Assembly: GCA_934215995.1 (NCBI GenBank)
Contig: CAKQBC010000095.1
Span: 1 to 8,144 of the forward strand
Origin: an uncultured Bacillus sp.
GTDB lineage: Bacteria; Bacillota; Bacilli; Bacillales; DSM-1321
Direction of reading: 5' to 3'
Length of the DNA stretch: 8,144 nt
Position numbers and translations under genes: made by a program. Shown here in pieces: positions 6,193-8,144 of the stretch. Every line of letters begins with the position of its first letter. Positions within the stretch are counted from its first letter, which is position 1. The notes beneath the pieces are model-generated. The model was not told where the DNA came from and made no database searches. It worked only from the letters and a program-made list of their open reading frames with translations.

Positions 6193-7146
6193 ATGGGGCG
6201 TATATCATGGAAGAAGGGGTTGGCATCCGGGTTCCATACAACATGGCTTCTTGGCAAAATTGTATTTCCCGTCACTTTGCTTGTGACGATCCTTGGCTTT
6301 ACGCCGATTTTACAAAAGATTGTAGATTTCATTGCCCCTGTCATGAAATTGTTCGGATTGCCTGGGGAAGCGGCTGTCCCTCTTGTTCTCGGTAATTTTT
6401 TGAACCTGTATGCAGGAATCGGCGCGATTCTTTCGCTGGAATTGACCGTCAAGGAAGTATTCATCCTAGCTGTAATGCTATCATTCGCGCATAATATGCT
6501 GATTGAAACTAGCGTTGCTTTGCGCGTCGGCGTCAGGCTATGGGTTGTGCTTGCTGTCCGCCTCGGCCTGGCTGCCATTTCGGCAATCATCATTAACCTA
6601 GTTTGGTCCGGCGGGTCTGAAACCGCGAAATATGGATTTGCCCAGCTGGACAGCCAGCATGTCGAAGGGGCAGGTCCCATTACCCTATATGCGCTGGAAA
6701 AGGCGGCTATGGGTGTGCTGCAGCTTGCGATCATTGTCATTCCCCTGATGGTTATGATTCAGGTTATGAAGGACCTGAAGTGGATGGATTATCTATCAGC
6801 CAAGATGGGGCCGGTGACGAAAAGGCTTGGGATGAGTGAGAATACATCATTCACGCTGCTTACCGGCCTCGTTTTCGGTTTGGCCATGGGGGCGGGTGTC
6901 ATGATCCAGGCTGTAAGAGAGGACGGTGTCAGCAAGAAGGATGCCACTTTGGCCATCATCTTCCTTGTTTCCTGCCATGCTGTCGTGGAGGATACTGTCA
7001 TCTTCATTCCTCTGGGCATACCCGTACTGCCCCTGCTGTTGATCAGGCTTGGGGTTGCAATTGCGCTGACTATGATTGTCGCCCATATATGGGGGAGGGC
7101 TGAACTCGCTCAAAGAAAGGAAGCAGAATTACCATATGAACCGTAA
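6193..7146 (+). CDS. yvoD: YvoD-like membrane protein with two nucleoside-recognition (Gate) domains
   Basis: A 317-residue polytopic membrane protein of unknown substrate. It has two related halves: residues of about 21-140 with GNFLNLYAGIGAI (68-80) and FAHNMLIETSVA (98-109), and about 165-302 with GLVFGLAMGAGV (225-236) and VSCHAVVEDTVIF (259-271). The paired HN-x-LIET / HAVVEDT motifs in each half suggest an internal duplication of the Gate domain found in nucleoside transporters and in sporulation proteins such as SpmA, SpmB and YlbJ. The central part (about 141-165) is polar and the C-terminus (301-317) is charged. The ATG at 6193 follows AGGGG at 6182-6186 with 6-base spacing, 28 bases after lgt. 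The end overlaps ppaX by 11 bases. From memory B. subtilis yvoD holds the same place between lgt and ppaX. Transport of a nucleoside or other solute is not shown. Confidence 0.82.
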   Translation: MGRISWKKGLASGFHTTWLLGKIVFPVTLLVTILGFTPILQKIVDFIAPVMKLFGLPGEAAVPLVLGNFLNLYAGIGAILSLELTVKEVFILAVMLSFAHNMLIETSVALRVGVRLWVVLAVRLGLAAISAIIINLVWSGGSETAKYGFAQLDSQHVEGAGPITLYALEKAAMGVLQLAIIVIPLMVMIQVMKDLKWMDYLSAKMGPVTKRLGMSENTSFTLLTGLVFGLAMGAGVMIQAVREDGVSKKDATLAIIFLVSCHAVVEDTVIFIPLGIPVLPLLLIRLGVAIALTMIVAHIWGRAELAQRKEAELPYEP

Positions 7147-7789
7147 TATTAATACAATCCTATTTGATTTGGACGGGACGCTGGTGAATACGAATGATTT
7201 GATCATCGCCTCTTTCACTGACACATTGAACCGTTTTTATCCGAATAAGTACAATAGAGAACAAATTCTTCAATTCATCGGGCCGCCGCTTGTTGAATCA
7301 TTCAACAGTGTGGATCCGGGAAGGGTTGCAGAGCTTGTTGCGCATTACCGCGAACACAATTACAAGCACCACGATTTGCTTGTGACGGAATATGAAGGTG
7401 TGTTTGAGACGGTGGAGTCATTGAAGAAGCAAGGCTATAAGCTTGGAATCGTCTCCACCAAAATCAGGGAAGGCATCTACCGCGGGCTGAAAGCCGGCAG
7501 GATCGATCCCTTTTTCGATGTGATAGTCGGACTGGATGATGTTACGGCTGCAAAGCCGGACCCTGAACCGATCCATAAGGCGCTTCATATGCTTGGGTCG
7601 ACGCCTGCGGAGGCAATGATGGTCGGCGATAACCACCATGATATTGAAGCCGGCAAAAATGCCGGTGTCCTGACGGCGGGAGTCGCCTGGACAGTCAAAG
7701 GAAGAGAGTACCTGAATACATTCAACCCGGATTACATGCTTGAGAATATGCGCGACTTATTAGATATTCTGCAGGTAAAAGCCGGATGA
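7136..7789 (+). CDS. ppaX: Pyrophosphatase PpaX (HAD superfamily)
   Basis: Cytoplasmic HAD hydrolase that hydrolyses the pyrophosphate formed when HprK dephosphorylates P-Ser-HPr, pulling that reaction forward. The 217 residues carry all HAD motifs: I, LFDLDGTLVNT with nucleophile Asp11 and acid/base Asp13; II, GIVSTK with Ser107-Thr108; III, Lys140 in AAKPDPEP; IV, MVGDNHHDIEAG with Asp165 and Asp169. A helical cap lies at about 18-85. The ATG at 7136 gives a protein of the B. subtilis PpaX length (about 216), whereas an upstream TTG at 7076 would add 20 residues read from within the previous gene. AAAGGAAG at 7116-7123 is a plausible but distant ribosome binding site (about 13 bases), and the start lies inside the end of the yvoD-like gene, suggesting translational coupling. 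Another phosphoglycolate phosphatase-like HAD role is possible by motif alone, but the hprK context favours PpaX. Confidence 0.92.
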   Translation: MNRNINTILFDLDGTLVNTNDLIIASFTDTLNRFYPNKYNREQILQFIGPPLVESFNSVDPGRVAELVAHYREHNYKHHDLLVTEYEGVFETVESLKKQGYKLGIVSTKIREGIYRGLKAGRIDPFFDVIVGLDDVTAAKPDPEPIHKALHMLGSTPAEAMMVGDNHHDIEAGKNAGVLTAGVAWTVKGREYLNTFNPDYMLENMRDLLDILQVKAG

Positions 7790-8144
7790 GAAAGACGGAG
7801 AGGCATAAGGTAACCGGAGCTAATTCTTTGTGGCATGTGTACAAAACAGTGCCGTTCTGGAAGGTTGTCCGCAACTTCATCGTTATACAGGCAGCCAGAT
7901 ATACACCTTTCCTCGCACTGAAAAGCTGGATGTACAAAACATTTCTCGGCATGAAGGTCGGTGACCAGACGTCATTCGCACTGATGGTCATGCTCGATGT
8001 CATGTACCCTGAACGGATATCTGTCGGAAGGAACACCGTAATCGGGTACAACACGACGATTCTCGCCCATGAATACCTGATCAAGGAATACCGGCTCGGG
8101 GACGTGAAAATCGGCAGCGAAGTAATGATCGGCGCCAACTGCAC
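7786..8144 (+). CDS. yvoF: YvoF-like left-handed beta-helix acyltransferase (N-terminal part, runs off right edge)
   Basis: The ATG at 7786 overlaps the ppaX stop (ATGA, 7786-7789), and the frame stays open to the window end, giving 119 codons. The product begins MRKTERHKVTGANSLWHVY and, after a basic and partly hydrophobic segment (about 25-60), shows hexapeptide-repeat character: ISVGRNTVIGYNTTIL (about 83-98), then the His-containing AHEYLIKEY, then VKIGSEVMIGANC at the edge. These are hallmarks of the LbH acetyltransferase family that also includes maltose and serine acetyltransferases. The sequence and the position after ppaX match what I recall of B. subtilis YvoF, an uncharacterised putative acetyltransferase. 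The rest of the helix coils and the C-terminus are outside the window. No terminator is seen before it, so it is in the hprK operon; substrate unknown. Confidence 0.85.
   Translation, partial: MRKTERHKVTGANSLWHVYKTVPFWKVVRNFIVIQAARYTPFLALKSWMYKTFLGMKVGDQTSFALMVMLDVMYPERISVGRNTVIGYNTTILAHEYLIKEYRLGDVKIGSEVMIGANC

Noticed and set aside
5904..6740. 278-residue open frame on the minus strand opposite lgt and the yvoD-like gene
   Set aside because: It is antisense to two strongly conserved genes, its translation is rich in Ser/Thr/Pro/Asn without family motifs, and no ribosome binding site was seen; it is a shadow frame.
7076..7135. Longer ppaX form starting at the TTG at 7076
   Set aside because: The extra 20 residues lie within the coding end of the yvoD-like gene, have no good ribosome binding site and exceed the family length.
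7722..8144. 140-residue open frame on the minus strand at the right edge
   Set aside because: It lies opposite the YvoF-like gene, whose plus-strand frame has hexapeptide repeats and a coupled start.
1..8144. Mobile elements, CRISPR, tRNA or rRNA genes
   Set aside because: No terminal inverted repeats, transposase motifs, spaced direct repeats or tRNA-like cloverleaf signatures were seen; the region looks like a conserved chromosomal locus.

Overview
The window looks like chromosomal DNA of a Bacillaceae member (a Bacillus-type low-to-mid GC Firmicute). The evidence is strong AGGAGG-type ribosome binding sites, U-tailed hairpin terminators, and a gene set and order (nagA-nagB-nagR diverging from hprK-lgt-yvoD-ppaX-yvoF) that, from memory, matches the Bacillus subtilis hprK/nag region. 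Almost everything here is a recognisable conserved family; no mobile element, CRISPR array, tRNA or rRNA was seen.

Layout. At the left edge (1-314, + strand) is the C-terminal end of a DUF4097/YvlB-like beta-repeat protein, followed by a terminator. Facing it on the minus strand is a CwlC-like N-acetylmuramoyl-L-alanine amidase with a short C-terminal SPOR-type repeat (371-1102). A strong bidirectional terminator (1217-1253) then separates it from the minus-strand operon nagA (4019-2844), nagB (2750-2019) and nagR (1989-1264). A 304-base intergenic region (4020-4323) carries a NagR-type palindromic operator, a candidate nagA promoter overlapping it, an extended -10 promoter on the plus strand and a leader of roughly 155 bases with three small stem-loops. 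The plus-strand operon hprK (4324-5256), lgt (5340-6164), yvoD-like (6193-7146), ppaX (7136-7789) and yvoF-like (7786 to the right edge) follows, with tight spacing and stop/start overlaps at the end.

How the genes work together. NagA and NagB turn GlcNAc-6-phosphate into fructose-6-phosphate plus ammonia and acetate; NagR represses the operon until aminosugar phosphates accumulate. HprK phosphorylates or dephosphorylates HPr on Ser46 for carbon catabolite control, and PpaX hydrolyses the pyrophosphate that HprK's phosphorylase activity makes, so these two genes belong to one functional unit. Lgt attaches diacylglycerol to prolipoproteins. The YvoD and YvoF homologues have no role I can assign with confidence. 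The peptidoglycan amidase beside the aminosugar operon is thematically related to wall turnover, but a strong terminator separates them and a functional link is only a guess.

Start sites were revised in several places: hprK is read from the TTG at 4324, nagB from the ATG at 2750, and ppaX from the ATG at 7136. The right-edge yvoF gene has no stop in the window. I see no strong evidence of a new system. The most interesting non-coding signals are the NagR operator, a sequence element repeated before the nag genes, an intercistronic nagA-nagB hairpin and the structured hprK leader.
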